The notes below the pieces were generated by a model. That model was not told where the DNA came from, did not search any database, and saw only the letters and a list, made by a program, of their open reading frames with translations. 64,000 bases of DNA from Neobacillus sp. SuZ13 (GTDB lineage Bacteria; Bacillota; Bacilli; Bacillales; Cytobacillaceae): positions 1,907,501-1,971,500 of the forward strand of contig NZ_CP126107.1 of NCBI RefSeq assembly GCF_030123365.1. Reading direction: 5' to 3'. Shown here piece after piece: positions 47,600 through 56,037 of the stretch; position 1 is the stretch's first letter, and the number at the start of each line of letters is the position of its first letter. Both the position numbers and the translations under genes were made by a program.

Positions 47600-48023
47600 A
47601 AAATAGGTGCTCGAAGGGAGCAACATCAATTCGATTTTCAAAAAGTTTTTTGCGTAAGAATTTATGATCTCTTTTTGGTGTTGCTTGGATATAGCCGCGA
47701 ATAACGAGATCTTGAGTAATTTTTGGTGCATTTTCATTTAAGGCGATTTCGCCAATTTTTCCGGCAATTTTATGTCTGGCCACATCACGGAAAAGCTCGG
47801 GAACAGGGCTAACTAAATCCTCTAGGAGCTCTTTCTCCTCAGTTCCCCACAAGTGACGGGATTCATTTACATAATGCTCTTCCCAATCCATTACAGACTT
47901 GCCGTCTTCTTTCGGCATCTTTTTCAAAAACTTCCGGAACATAAAAAATCCACCGATGGCAAAAGAACCAACTAGGAAAACTACCCAGAACAGGATAAAC
48001 CATAAAAACCAACCATGAAGCAT
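47598..48023 (-). CDS. yneK: DUF2621-family membrane protein YneK
   Basis: This 141-residue protein has one long N-terminal membrane region (GWFLWFILFWVVFLVGSFAIGGFFMFRKFLK) and a soluble part (PKEDGKSVMDWEEHYVNESRHLW, then LRDLVSPVPELFRDVARHKIAG-type sequence, ending in VIRGYIQATPKRDHKFLRKKL). This fits YneK/DUF2621, which follows ccdC in B. subtilis. Function unknown. Faces ccdC, with the repeat array between. Confidence 0.85.
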   Translation of the reverse strand: MLHGWFLWFILFWVVFLVGSFAIGGFFMFRKFLKKMPKEDGKSVMDWEEHYVNESRHLWGTEEKELLEDLVSPVPELFRDVARHKIAGKIGEIALNENAPKITQDLVIRGYIQATPKRDHKFLRKKLFENRIDVAPFEHLF

Positions 48024-48332
48024 ATCTATTCACCTACATAAATAACTATTTTTTCATCTTATTATAGTCTTTTTTTATAGGTTTAGACAAGTATTGGACA
48101 TAATTGTATGAATTTAGCCTGATGATCTTCTGCTGTAAATTGATTTTATAGTAAGCTCCAATCAGCTTAAGAATTCCGTTTTGACAATTGAAAAGCTTGT
48201 CGAAAAAATGACAAAAATCCGGATTCTATTGATTATCACCATATTCCATTGTAATATGATAACAAGTGATCTATAGCATAGAGATAGATTGTGTTTCTAC
48301 AGACATAACTATATTGATATATTTACATCCAT
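48024..48332. other. Intergenic region before the selenocysteine tRNA
   Basis: About 310 AT-rich bases without a gene. TTGATT (48229-48234), a 17-base spacer and TAATAT (48252-48257) could be a weak promoter for the tRNA gene about 70 bases downstream. Nothing else is recognised. Confidence 0.4.
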
Positions 48333-48429
48333 GGGGCTGAATGGGGTACTGGTGTCCTCCACAGTCTTCAAAACTGCTTGAGACCTGCGTGCCAGGTCTG
48401 GTGGGTTCGATTCCCACGCAGTCCCGCCA
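48333..48429 (+). tRNA. selC: tRNA-Sec (selenocysteine, anticodon TCA)
   Basis: The 97-base gene runs from ggggctga to gcagtcccgcca with CCA encoded. Acceptor strands GGGGCTG (48333-48339) and CAGTCCC (48419-48425) pair with one G-T wobble. The anticodon stem CAGT/ACTG closes loop CTTCAAA with anticodon TCA (48368-48370). The long extra arm is a perfect 7-bp stem, AGACCTG / CAGGTCT (48381-48387 with 48393-48399). The T-arm is GTGGG TTCGATT CCCAC. The eighth acceptor pair (A340-G418 in window position 48340-48418) is a mismatch. Length, UCA anticodon and extra arm identify SelC. A minus-strand open frame across it is an artefact. Confidence 0.88.
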
Positions 48430-48542
48430 ACCAAATTCAATAATATCAAGGGTTTCAGCTGTTTTTTGTAAGTGTTTTTTCAACAGTTGAACCTATGGCC
48501 TAAGAGTGAAAAGTCACCAGTATTTTTTCTAAAATTTACATA

Positions 48543-48575
48543 GTACTAGTGCGACTGATTTTATGTGTACTAGTG
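48543..48575 (+). repeat. Short direct repeats near the integrase gene
   Basis: GTACTAGTG occurs at 48543-48551 and again at 48567-48575, 24 bases apart, between the tRNA-Sec gene and the integrase relic. Such repeats can be integrase arm-type sites; that is inference only. Confidence 0.35.
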
Positions 48576-48617
48576 TGTCAAAGCCACCAAATTCTTAAAT
48601 GAGAGGTGGATTTTTTT

Positions 48618-49334
48618 ATGCAATTTATAAGAAAGTCTCAGCGGAAAGGTTCAAGAAGTGCTCAGAATATTAAACAGTTCAAACAAAGTGAACAAAAGAT
48701 GACTCTGTTTGAAATGTTTGAGCGATTTATGGTCTTCAAACAAACTGAGGGGTTGGCAAAGCCTACAATCCAAGGCTATTATGAACATTTTCATTATCTC
48801 AATGATTACTTAGGAGGAGATGTTCCTAATGAAGAAATTACAGTGGAATTGTTTCGATATTATATTGGATATATGCTTAATGACCAAGGTTTAAAACCAA
48901 CTACTGTTAATGTACGTATCAGAACCAATCGTGCTTTCTTGCGACATTGTTATCAAGAAGGATGGATTGAAATACCTATTCATTATAAATTCAAGCCCAT
49001 TAAAACTCCTGAAGATGAAATACAATCCTTTACACCAGCTGAAATAAAAGCGTTACTAAATCAGATTGATGATTCAAGGTTTGTAGGATTTCGTGATAAA
49101 GTTATGATTTATGTATTGTTAGATACTATGGTTATAATATCAGAACTTCTTAATATGAGGAGAAGTAACGTGGATTTAAAAAGTGGGTACATCAAACTGG
49201 AACCTCGTGAAACGAAGACAAAGCGTAGCAGAAGCGTACCAATCTCAACAAAGACAATAAAGCTTCTTGAAGAATATATGAGAGAGTCGGACGACTTCGG
49301 TAGTGAATACCTATTTGTTTCGATCAAACGGTGA
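48618..49334 (+). pseudogene. Tyrosine recombinase/integrase, truncated and catalytically dead
   Basis: The 238-residue product has the N-terminal SAM-like core-binding domain (TLFEMFERFMVFKQTEGLAK, GYYEHFHYLNDYLGG) and the start of the catalytic domain (FRDKVMIYVLLDTMVIISEL). Where active enzymes have DTGxRxSEL, the catalytic Arg is Ile (codon ATA at 49134-49136). The protein stops at EYLFVSIKR, before the HxxR, His and Tyr nucleophile boxes. It lies about 190 bases from the selenocysteine tRNA 3' end. It is a decayed integrase of an element inserted at selC. Confidence 0.8.
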
Positions 49335-49390
49335 CGACCTCCTCTGACTAATTATTCAATTCGTTCAATATCCTATTATAAGCTTCATAT

Positions 49391-49565
49391 ACAACCATAA
49401 ATGCAGATGCACTTTTCTTTATTTTCAAATGTGAGAGGATCTCCGACTACAATTCCACGGACAATTCACTGCTCGAGCGACGTGAAATTGTTGAGTAATG
49501 TCCACACCAACAACGAGGTGAATATCGGACATTCTTTCAATTAGTTGCTTTTGTTTGTCTTGCAT
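49391..49565 (-). pseudogene. IS110-family transposase, N-terminal remnant
   Basis: From ATG at 49563-49565 (minus strand): MQDKQKQLIERMSDIHLVVG, then VDITQQFHVARAVN. VGVDI is the first DEDD aspartate motif of IS110 transposases. After AVN the frame shifts by one base (49458-49466); the other frame continues FRGIVVGDPLTFENKEK, as the family expects, then breaks off. Only the first fifth of the gene is left. No ends of the insertion sequence can be defined. Confidence 0.7.
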
Positions 49566-49798
49566 TTAAAACTTTATAGTACCTAAGGTTTTGAGTTAGA
49601 GTGGTGTCTATACTCATATCTTACTGAGGTGGTCCTTTTTTATCAAAGTCAATAATTAACTCTCTACAGGAATGCTAACACTACCCTTTAGTGGAACAAG
49701 TTTTTTCATTTTATACCTATAAATCTTGAGATAATCGAACCATATCCCTGCATTGTATACCGTTTTCAAAAGTTCAATAGTCTTTCTCTTGAGGCATC
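49566..49798. other. Intergenic region, no gene
   Basis: AT-rich sequence between the IS110 remnant and the enolase-superfamily gene; possibly contains the outer end of the insertion sequence. No terminator hairpin of convincing strength and no open frame of interest. Confidence 0.4.
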
Positions 49799-50902
49799 TT
49801 AAAAACTAGTTTTATATTCTTTTATTAAATCCCAACGGAATTCTACTCCTGTTCCCGGAGTATCCGAAGCAATAGCGCGGCCGTTTTCAATAACGAGTGG
49901 TCGAGTCGTATACTGATCGATCGGGAAACTGTGAACTTCTAAATAGGATGCATGAGGCATTGCAGACATTAAGCTGACATGCAATTCCTGCATCCCGTGT
50001 GTACAAACAGGAAGGTTATAGGTGAAAGCAAGATTGGAAACTTTTAACCATCCTGTAATACCGCCAATGTTAGAAGCGTCCGGCTGGGGAAAATCGATGT
50101 TTCCTCTAGTAATCATATTTTGAAACTCATAAATAGTATGAAGATTTTCTCCGGCTGCGATTGCCAGCCCGCCTTCCTGAGAAATTCGTTTATAGCCATT
50201 GTAGTCGTCTGGAATTGTCGGCTCTTCTAGCCATAATACATCATATTGGCGCAAACGTTTTGCTGCTTTAATCGCGTTTTCGATGGACCATTTCATATTT
50301 GCATCCACCATGAACACGATGTCTGGCCCAATTAATTCACGAACAGCTGCAACCCGCTCTAGATCTTCTTTTAATGTTTCTTGTCCTAGCTTAATTTTGA
50401 CGGCATGGAAACCTTGATCTAAATACCTTTGTATATTATTTAATAGTTTTTCTGTTGGGAAGTTTAAATCGATTGCACCTGCATAGCATTTTGTACTATT
50501 GCTTGATCCGCCTAGTAGTTTCCAAAGAGGTTCATCCGCCTTTTTGGCACGCAAGTCCCATAAAGCAATGTCAATGGCGGAGACCGCAAAGGAGGCAACT
50601 CCGCCTCTTCCTACATAATGAATTTTCCAGTTCATATCTTCCCACAGCTTTTCAATACAACTGGCATCTTTGCCAAGAAGATATGGCTTTAAATCATGCT
50701 CAATCATAGCACAAATAGCACGTCCACCAAGTCCGCCTGTGTACGTATAACCTATTCCTTCCGATCCATCTTCGATTTTAATTTTGACAATTGGTAGCTC
50801 AAAATGTGTATGTATACCGTGTTTTGCATCACCCATTGATTCTGATAAAGGAATCCGATAGTATTCCGTCATTACATCGACAATTTTTCTTTTATTTTCC
50901 AT
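49799..50902 (-). CDS. Enolase-superfamily sugar-acid dehydratase (mandelate racemase/MLE family)
   Basis: This 367-residue protein has a capping domain (ELPIVKIKIEDGSEGIGYTYTGGLGGRAI) and barrel with GFHAVKIKLGQE (KxK base), metal ligands Asp in VFMVDANMKW, Glu in WLEEPTIPDD and Glu in AIAAGENLHT, then His in LPVCTHGMQELHV and Glu in YLEVHSFP. The KxK plus His pair is the mandelate-racemase subgroup, which includes talarate, galactarate and other acid-sugar dehydratases. It is divergent from the TRAP operon and has a cre-like site upstream. Substrate unknown; probably an aldonate or aldarate. Confidence 0.85.
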   Translation of the reverse strand: MENKRKIVDVMTEYYRIPLSESMGDAKHGIHTHFELPIVKIKIEDGSEGIGYTYTGGLGGRAICAMIEHDLKPYLLGKDASCIEKLWEDMNWKIHYVGRGGVASFAVSAIDIALWDLRAKKADEPLWKLLGGSSNSTKCYAGAIDLNFPTEKLLNNIQRYLDQGFHAVKIKLGQETLKEDLERVAAVRELIGPDIVFMVDANMKWSIENAIKAAKRLRQYDVLWLEEPTIPDDYNGYKRISQEGGLAIAAGENLHTIYEFQNMITRGNIDFPQPDASNIGGITGWLKVSNLAFTYNLPVCTHGMQELHVSLMSAMPHASYLEVHSFPIDQYTTRPLVIENGRAIASDTPGTGVEFRWDLIKEYKTSF

Positions 50903-51006
50903 ATGGTGATCATCCTTTTTTCTTCATAAAGTGGTTGGTGAATCATTCAGTACAATTAAAATTTTCGGTTTATTCAGCCGTTTACATTCAGACACCATCA
51001 AATAAA

Positions 51007-51020
51007 TAAAGCGTTTTCAT
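51007..51020 (-). promoter_or_regulatory. cre-like CcpA site upstream of the dehydratase gene
   Basis: On the minus strand the sequence is TGAAAACGCTTTAT, matching the cre consensus TGWAANCGNTNWCA at 12 of 14 positions. It is about 105 bases upstream of the 50902 start. Catabolite repression is inferred. Confidence 0.5.
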
Positions 51021-51643
51021 TACAAGTAATAAATAAACATGGAGAATTTTATTATTACTCTTTTATCACCTTTCTACTGCCCTTTGAATGCCTTAGTAAC
51101 TTTTCTTTCAATTTCTCCAATAACTCGACCCTTTAATTATAGCTATTAAAACGATAATAACATATGAGCCATAATAATTAACACTCCTTTTCAGTCAAAC
51201 TGGCTGATATCTTGTAAATTAATGGAACAAGAATAAATAGACCTTCTTTCGTCCACGGGGCATGCTTTTACCCTTCTATATTAGAAAAAAAGTTTTAAAA
51301 TACATGTCAAAATAAAAATAACACATTATCTTATATTTATTTACTCAACTTACGCAGCTTAAATTATTGAACAAACCCTTGAACTAACTAGGCAGAACGG
51401 CTATCCATTCGTAGAGGTAACAAACACATATGACTTTTCCGATTTCGTCTTGGGCAATTTGCAAAAACATTGCCATCAGTTGCTGCAATGCTGTGTGATA
51501 ATCTAAATCCCGCCCCTGATCTGCAAAAAGGAAGAACAAGCCGACGAGGGACTTCACATCATTCTCGTGACGACGCTCGAATTCTATTAGCAAATAGCGA
51601 TCGAAGACTATTTTTAGAAAATATCGAAAAATCCAAAAAAGAT

Positions 51644-51673
51644 TTGACAAGGATAAAAAAAGGAGATTATAAT
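51644..51673 (+). promoter_or_regulatory. Sigma-A promoter of the TRAP operon
   Basis: Perfect TTGACA (51644-51649), 18-base spacer and perfect TATAAT (51668-51673). It would start transcription near 51680, about 295 bases before the first TRAP gene, leaving a long leader that contains two palindromes and a cre site. Confidence 0.7.
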
Positions 51674-51701
51674 CAACGTAAGTTCTCTTTTGTAAAACGC
51701 T

Positions 51702-51718
51702 GTTTTATAATATAGAAC
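51702..51718. promoter_or_regulatory. Palindromic operator candidate 1
   Basis: GTTTTATAATATAGAAC is a 17-base imperfect palindrome (7 of 8 arm pairs) just downstream of the predicted transcription start. It closely resembles the perfect palindrome at 51849. Candidate binding site of the IclR-family regulator encoded at 59623; inferred. Confidence 0.45.
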
Positions 51719-51848
51719 AATTTAAATCTATCAATTTAAAAAAAAAGCAAAAATATGGTGACTCAACATTGCGTAAAGATTTTATAATAGGAGAGAAACA
51801 GTTGTTAGAGGATAATTGTTTTTCTTTCTCCGATTTAATGAGAACGGA

Positions 51849-51865
51849 GTTTTATATTATAAAAC
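51849..51865. promoter_or_regulatory. Palindromic operator candidate 2
   Basis: GTTTTATATTATAAAAC is a perfect 8-1-8 palindrome, 147 bases (centre to centre) from candidate 1. The two together suggest cooperative or looping repression of the operon. The protein is not proven. Confidence 0.45.
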
Positions 51866-51923
51866 AAGTAGTGTTGCACTTATAAAAAGGAGGAAGGAGA
51901 CGTCTCTTAATTTTAGTACAATA

Positions 51924-51937
51924 TGATAACGCTTACA
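51924..51937 (+). promoter_or_regulatory. cre site for CcpA upstream of the TRAP operon
   Basis: TGATAACGCTTACA matches the cre consensus at 13 of 14 positions. It lies in the leader, 38 bases before the first TRAP gene, where CcpA would block elongation (roadblock) when preferred sugars are present. Confidence 0.65.
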
Positions 51938-51974
51938 AATAGAAGTTTACCAGGATTTAGGGGGAGGATTTTTA

Positions 51975-53000
51975 ATGAAAAAAAGAAAGTTTTTTGGAAT
52001 TGCTTCAAGCATAACTCTTGTCGGGGCATTACTTCTAGCAGGCTGTGGAAGTCAGGGAGAAAAAACTAGCGGATCTGGAGTTGAAAAGAAAACCATTAAA
52101 GTTGCGAATTATTTTGCAGAAGATCACCCTCAAAACATCGCATTAAAAGAAAAATTCAAAAAAATAGTGGAGAAGGAAAGCCATGGTGAACTAGAAGTAC
52201 AGATTTTTGCGAACAGTACATTAGGAGCCGAGAAAGAATTTTATGACGGTGTAAGGAACGGAACAATCGAAATGGGTATTCCAGGACTAATTATGCAGTC
52301 GGACATTCCAAAAATGGGTGTTCCTGAATGGCCATTCCTATTTAGAGATTTTGACCATGTAAAGAAGGTATTGAATGGTCCTATCGGTGAAGAATTGACA
52401 GCAGACCTGGATCCAAAACATGGAGTAACACCTCTAGCTTGGAGTGCAAATGGATTTAGAATGTTTTCTAGCAATCGCCCAATCAAGAGTATGAAAGACT
52501 TTAAAGGACTTCGACTAAGAATGCCGAACATACCGAACTACATAAAATTAGGTGAATCACTCGGGGCAAACGTTAGTCCATTGCCTATTTCTGAAGTATT
52601 TACAGCACTTGAACAAAAGGTAGTGGATGCTCAAGACAATCCTATTGCCACACTGAGATCCTCAGGATGGAATGAAGTTCAAAGTGATGTACTAGAATCA
52701 AGGCATATGTTTAGTCCTAATATTTATATTATTAATAGCAAATTCTTTAACGGATTAACAAAGAAGCAACAAAAAATTATTGAAAAAGCAGCAAAAGAGT
52801 CGGCTGCATATGAGTTTGAATTATTGGAAAAAGGCTATGAAAATGATAAAAAATTCCTCCAGGAAAATGGAATTAAATTTACTAATCCAGACGAAAGTTT
52901 CACCAAAGAGATGATAAAAGCATCTCAGCCTGTATATGATGACGTCTTTGCGGAAAATGACTGGGCTAAAGAGCTCGTTAAAAAAATTAAAGCAGAATAA
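51975..53000 (+). CDS. TRAP transporter solute-binding lipoprotein, DctP family (first copy)
   Basis: This 341-residue protein has a lipoprotein signal (GIASSITLVGALLLAGC, lipobox LLLAGC). The DctP fold follows: IKVANYFAEDHPQNIALKEK, ELEVQIFANSTLGAEKEFYDGVRNGTIEMGI, DFKGLRLRMPNIPNYIKLGESLGANVSPLPISEVFTALEQKVVDAQDNP. The conserved Arg in LRLRMP contacts the substrate carboxylate in this family. It is the receptor of the TRAP transporter encoded next. Substrate class: an organic or sugar acid. SD GGGGGAGG. Confidence 0.92.
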   Translation: MKKRKFFGIASSITLVGALLLAGCGSQGEKTSGSGVEKKTIKVANYFAEDHPQNIALKEKFKKIVEKESHGELEVQIFANSTLGAEKEFYDGVRNGTIEMGIPGLIMQSDIPKMGVPEWPFLFRDFDHVKKVLNGPIGEELTADLDPKHGVTPLAWSANGFRMFSSNRPIKSMKDFKGLRLRMPNIPNYIKLGESLGANVSPLPISEVFTALEQKVVDAQDNPIATLRSSGWNEVQSDVLESRHMFSPNIYIINSKFFNGLTKKQQKIIEKAAKESAAYEFELLEKGYENDKKFLQENGIKFTNPDESFTKEMIKASQPVYDDVFAENDWAKELVKKIKAE

Positions 53001-53036
53001 AGCAACGCGCTCTAGGTAGAAAGGGGAGATGTAAAG

Positions 53037-53612
53037 ATGAATAAAATATCCAGACTCTTAGAAAACACGTTGAACATTATTATGGCTGTTGCATTAGCGA
53101 TCATGGTGGTTCTCGTCTTTGGTAATGTAGTTCTTCGTTATTTCTTTAATTCAGGAATTACTTGGTCAGAAGAAATGTCAAGGTATCTCTTTATCTGGCT
53201 GACGTTCCTTGGTGCGATTGGAGCGTTTAAAAACAAAGAACACTTAGGTGTTGACATGGTCATCAAACGGCTGCCTAATAAGATGAAAAAAGTGGTACTT
53301 GTTTTAAGTGATTTGATGATGTTATTTGTTCTTTTCCTTATCATGGATGGCAGCTGGAAGATGACGTTGATTAACATTCATAGTTCGGCGCCGGCTACAG
53401 GCATGCCACTAGCATTTGTATATGGGACAGGAATTCTTGTGAGTGTTTCCATGGGCTTAATGATCATTTACAATTTGTATCGGATCTTCTTCAATAAAAT
53501 TAAGGACGAAGAATTAGTTAGGATGAGCGAGTCTGAAGAGCTAATTTCTCTCCACAGTGATGAATTGGTCACAGATATTCATATGGGATGGAAGGAGGAG
53601 AAACAAGGATGA
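53037..53612 (+). CDS. TRAP transporter small membrane subunit, DctQ family
   Basis: This 191-residue protein has four transmembrane helices (about residues 12-35, 47-66, 88-107, 128-150) with the family motif NSGITWSEEMSRYLFIWLTFLGAIGAFKNKEHLGVDM. It ends in a charged C-terminal tail of about 40 residues, longer than usual. It overlaps the DctM gene by four bases (ATGA). It scaffolds the large subunit. Confidence 0.92.
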   Translation: MNKISRLLENTLNIIMAVALAIMVVLVFGNVVLRYFFNSGITWSEEMSRYLFIWLTFLGAIGAFKNKEHLGVDMVIKRLPNKMKKVVLVLSDLMMLFVLFLIMDGSWKMTLINIHSSAPATGMPLAFVYGTGILVSVSMGLMIIYNLYRIFFNKIKDEELVRMSESEELISLHSDELVTDIHMGWKEEKQG

Positions 53613-54886
53613 TCGGAGTATTTGTGGGATCTTTACTTGGAGCTATGGCATTTGGAATGCCTATTGCCTTTGCCTTACTCGTAAGTAGTGTAGTGTTAAT
53701 GTACTTCCTTGGTATTTTTGACAGTCAAATTATCGCGCAAAACCTAATCAGTGGCGCCGATAACTTCCCTCTTATGGCGATTCCGTTCTTTATGCTGGCG
53801 GGGGAAGCTATGAATCGGGGTGGATTGTCGCGGCGTATCGTTGATATGGCAATGACTATGGTCGGCCATATCAAGGGAGGCCTTGGCTATGTTGCGATCA
53901 TTGCGGCAGTCTTGTTTGCAAGTTTATCTGGTTCAGCAGTTGCCGATACAGCGGCTCTTGGTGCTATTTTAATTCCAATGATGTCGAAAGCAGGTTACAA
54001 TGTTAATCGTTCAAGCGGGTTGATCGCAGCGGGTGGAATTATTGCCCCGATTATCCCGCCAAGTATTGGTTTTATTATTTTCGGTGTAGCGAGTGGTGTG
54101 TCCATAACAAAGCTATTCATGGCAGGGGTCGTCCCGGGTGTTTTGCTGGCCGTAGGACTCACGGTTACCTGGGCATTTATAGCACGCAGAGATAATGTAG
54201 CTGTTAAACCTCGTGCATCAGTTAAAGAAATTCTTATAGCTCTTCGTCAAGGTATATGGGCACTTTTCCTTCCCGTCATTATCATTGGGGGGTTGAAATT
54301 TGGATTATTTACACCGACTGAAGCTGCAGTAGTAGCTGCAGTGTACGCATTATTTGTCGGTCTTGTAATCTATCGCGAAATGAAAGTGTCAGATTTGTAC
54401 GATGTCTTTGTTCATGCAGGAAAAATGACCAGCGTAGTCATGTTTCTGGTCGCAGCCGCACTCGTTTCGTCCTGGCTGATTACTGTTGCCAATTTACCTG
54501 GACAAGTAATTGGACTGCTGGACCCATTTTTGGATCACCCGTTCCTTCTATTAATAATGATTAACTTGCTGGTTATCGTGGTTGGAACAGCAATGGATAT
54601 GACGCCAACGATCCTAATCTTAACACCTGTCTTGATGCCGCTAGTTAAAGCAGCGGGGATTGATCCAGTTTACTTTGGTGTCCTGTTTATCCTAAATAAC
54701 GCCATTGGTTTGCTTACACCACCGGTCGGAACTGTCTTAAATGTCATGTGTGGGATAAGTAAAATCAGTATGGAAGACATCATGAAAGGGGTCTGGCCTT
54801 TCTTGCTGGTCGAAGTGGTTGTCTTGGTCTTGTTAATCTTGTTCCCGTCCTTAGTAACAGTTCCTCTTGGATGGTTAACATCCTAA
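53609..54886 (+). CDS. TRAP transporter large membrane subunit, DctM family
   Basis: This 425-residue protein has about 12 hydrophobic segments. DctM landmarks include FPLMAIPFFMLAGEAMNRGGLSRRIVDMA, SGSAVADTAALGAILIPMM, GGIIAPIIPPSIGFIIFGVASGVSI and MDMTPTILILTPVLMPLVKAAGIDPVYFGVLFILNNAIGLLTPPVG. The ATG at 53609 overlaps the DctQ stop. It carries sodium-coupled uptake with DctQ and a DctP receptor. No terminator follows; the second receptor gene is next. Confidence 0.93.
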   Translation: MIGVFVGSLLGAMAFGMPIAFALLVSSVVLMYFLGIFDSQIIAQNLISGADNFPLMAIPFFMLAGEAMNRGGLSRRIVDMAMTMVGHIKGGLGYVAIIAAVLFASLSGSAVADTAALGAILIPMMSKAGYNVNRSSGLIAAGGIIAPIIPPSIGFIIFGVASGVSITKLFMAGVVPGVLLAVGLTVTWAFIARRDNVAVKPRASVKEILIALRQGIWALFLPVIIIGGLKFGLFTPTEAAVVAAVYALFVGLVIYREMKVSDLYDVFVHAGKMTSVVMFLVAAALVSSWLITVANLPGQVIGLLDPFLDHPFLLLIMINLLVIVVGTAMDMTPTILILTPVLMPLVKAAGIDPVYFGVLFILNNAIGLLTPPVGTVLNVMCGISKISMEDIMKGVWPFLLVEVVVLVLLILFPSLVTVPLGWLTS

Positions 54887-54947
54887 TGGAATGAAACCAG
54901 TAATTGAGTTTGTAGCTAGGATTTATATCATTTTAGGAGGAATTATA

Positions 54948-56009
54948 ATGAATAATTGGGTGAAACGTTTGGCAGCTGGTGTGATATTACCGGGAGTTTT
55001 ACTTTTAGGTGCTTGTAGCAATGCTGGTGGCAGTACAACTACATCAAAAAATGAAAGCGCTGCAACAGAGGGAATCCAGGAAAGAACAATCAAAACAGGA
55101 ATCGGAAATAGTAAAACACACCCACAAGGGCAGGGGATGGAAAAATTCAAAGAACTGGTTGAAGAAAAAAGTGGAGGGAAAATGAAAGTCCAAAACTTCT
55201 TTGATGCCACTCTTGGAGATGATCAGAAAATGACAGAAGCTCTTCAAGGCGGCTTACAGGAAGTAACTGTTCCTTCTACTTCTCCAATGGTGGGAATGAT
55301 TAAGGAATTTGGGATTTATGACTTCCCATTTGTCTTTAATAATGAAGAAGAAGCTTACGCAGTACTTGATGGTGCAGTAGGTAAAAAGCTTTTGGATAAA
55401 TTACCCGAGCATAATTTAGTAGGTCTGGGATACTGGGAAAACGGCTTCCGAAATTTAACAAACAGCAAACACCCAGTTGAAACGGCTGCTGATTTCAAGG
55501 GCCTTAAACTTCGTACAATGCAAAATGAAGTGCACTTAGATGCATTTTCAAAGTTAGGGGCTAATCCATCGCCGATGGCTTTTTCTGAAGTATTTACCGC
55601 GTTAGAAACAGGCACTGTGGATGGCCAAGAGAACCCACTCGCAACCATTCAAACGCAAAAATATAATGAAGTACAAGACTATCTAAGCATTACAAATCAT
55701 GTTTATACACCATTTGTATTCCTTGTCAGCAAAAAGTTCTGGGATGACCTATCAGAAGAAGAGAAAAAAATCATGAGTGAGTCTGCACAAGAAGCTGGAA
55801 AGTACCAACGGGCACTTAATCAAAAAGAAAATGAGAAAGCACTTAAATTTCTAGAAAAAGAAGGAATGAAAATCAACAAAGTAAAACCAGAAGAAATTGC
55901 AAAAATGAAGGAAATTATTCAACCAGTAACGGACGAATATGCTAAAAAATTCGGTCCGGATTTAGTGAAAGAAATGATGACCGAAGTTGAAAAAGTGCGC
56001 AGTAAATAA
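54948..56009 (+). CDS. TRAP transporter solute-binding lipoprotein, DctP family (second copy)
   Basis: This 353-residue protein has a lipoprotein signal ending LLLGAC (MNNWVKRLAAGVILPGVLLLGAC). DctP landmarks are RTIKTGIGNSKTHPQGQGMEKFKEL, DATLGDDQKMTEALQGGLQEVTV and DFKGLKLRTMQNEVHLDAFSKLGANPSPMAFSEVFTALETGTVDGQENP. It differs in much of its sequence from the first receptor, so it likely binds another ligand. The ATG at 54948 has SD TAGGAGGA; an in-frame start at 54891 is unlikely. Two receptors for one DctQM pair is unusual. Confidence 0.9.
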   Translation: MNNWVKRLAAGVILPGVLLLGACSNAGGSTTTSKNESAATEGIQERTIKTGIGNSKTHPQGQGMEKFKELVEEKSGGKMKVQNFFDATLGDDQKMTEALQGGLQEVTVPSTSPMVGMIKEFGIYDFPFVFNNEEEAYAVLDGAVGKKLLDKLPEHNLVGLGYWENGFRNLTNSKHPVETAADFKGLKLRTMQNEVHLDAFSKLGANPSPMAFSEVFTALETGTVDGQENPLATIQTQKYNEVQDYLSITNHVYTPFVFLVSKKFWDDLSEEEKKIMSESAQEAGKYQRALNQKENEKALKFLEKEGMKINKVKPEEIAKMKEIIQPVTDEYAKKFGPDLVKEMMTEVEKVRSK

Positions 56010-56037
56010 TCCAGCTCTGCATTATGGAGGAATGATA

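Larger units (their letters stand above)
50903..51974. other. Long divergent regulatory region of the sugar-acid locus
   Basis: About 1.07 kb without a confident gene. It holds cre-like sites (51007 and 51924), a consensus promoter (51644-51673) and two 17-bp palindromes (51702 and 51849). A fragment at about 51367-51500 reads IIEQTLELTRQNGYPFVEV and TNTYDFSDFVLGNLQKHCHQ without a start, and a 88-codon minus-strand frame overlaps it (51384-51650). These may be remains of a degraded gene; I assign no family. Confidence 0.5.

Noticed and set aside
48271..48483. 70-codon minus-strand frame containing VGIEPTRPGTQ
   Set aside because: It is the translation of the reverse strand of the tRNA-Sec gene, a common artefact.
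51470..51715. 81-codon plus-strand frame upstream of the TRAP operon
   Set aside because: It crosses the consensus promoter and an operator candidate, lacks an SD and resembles no family.
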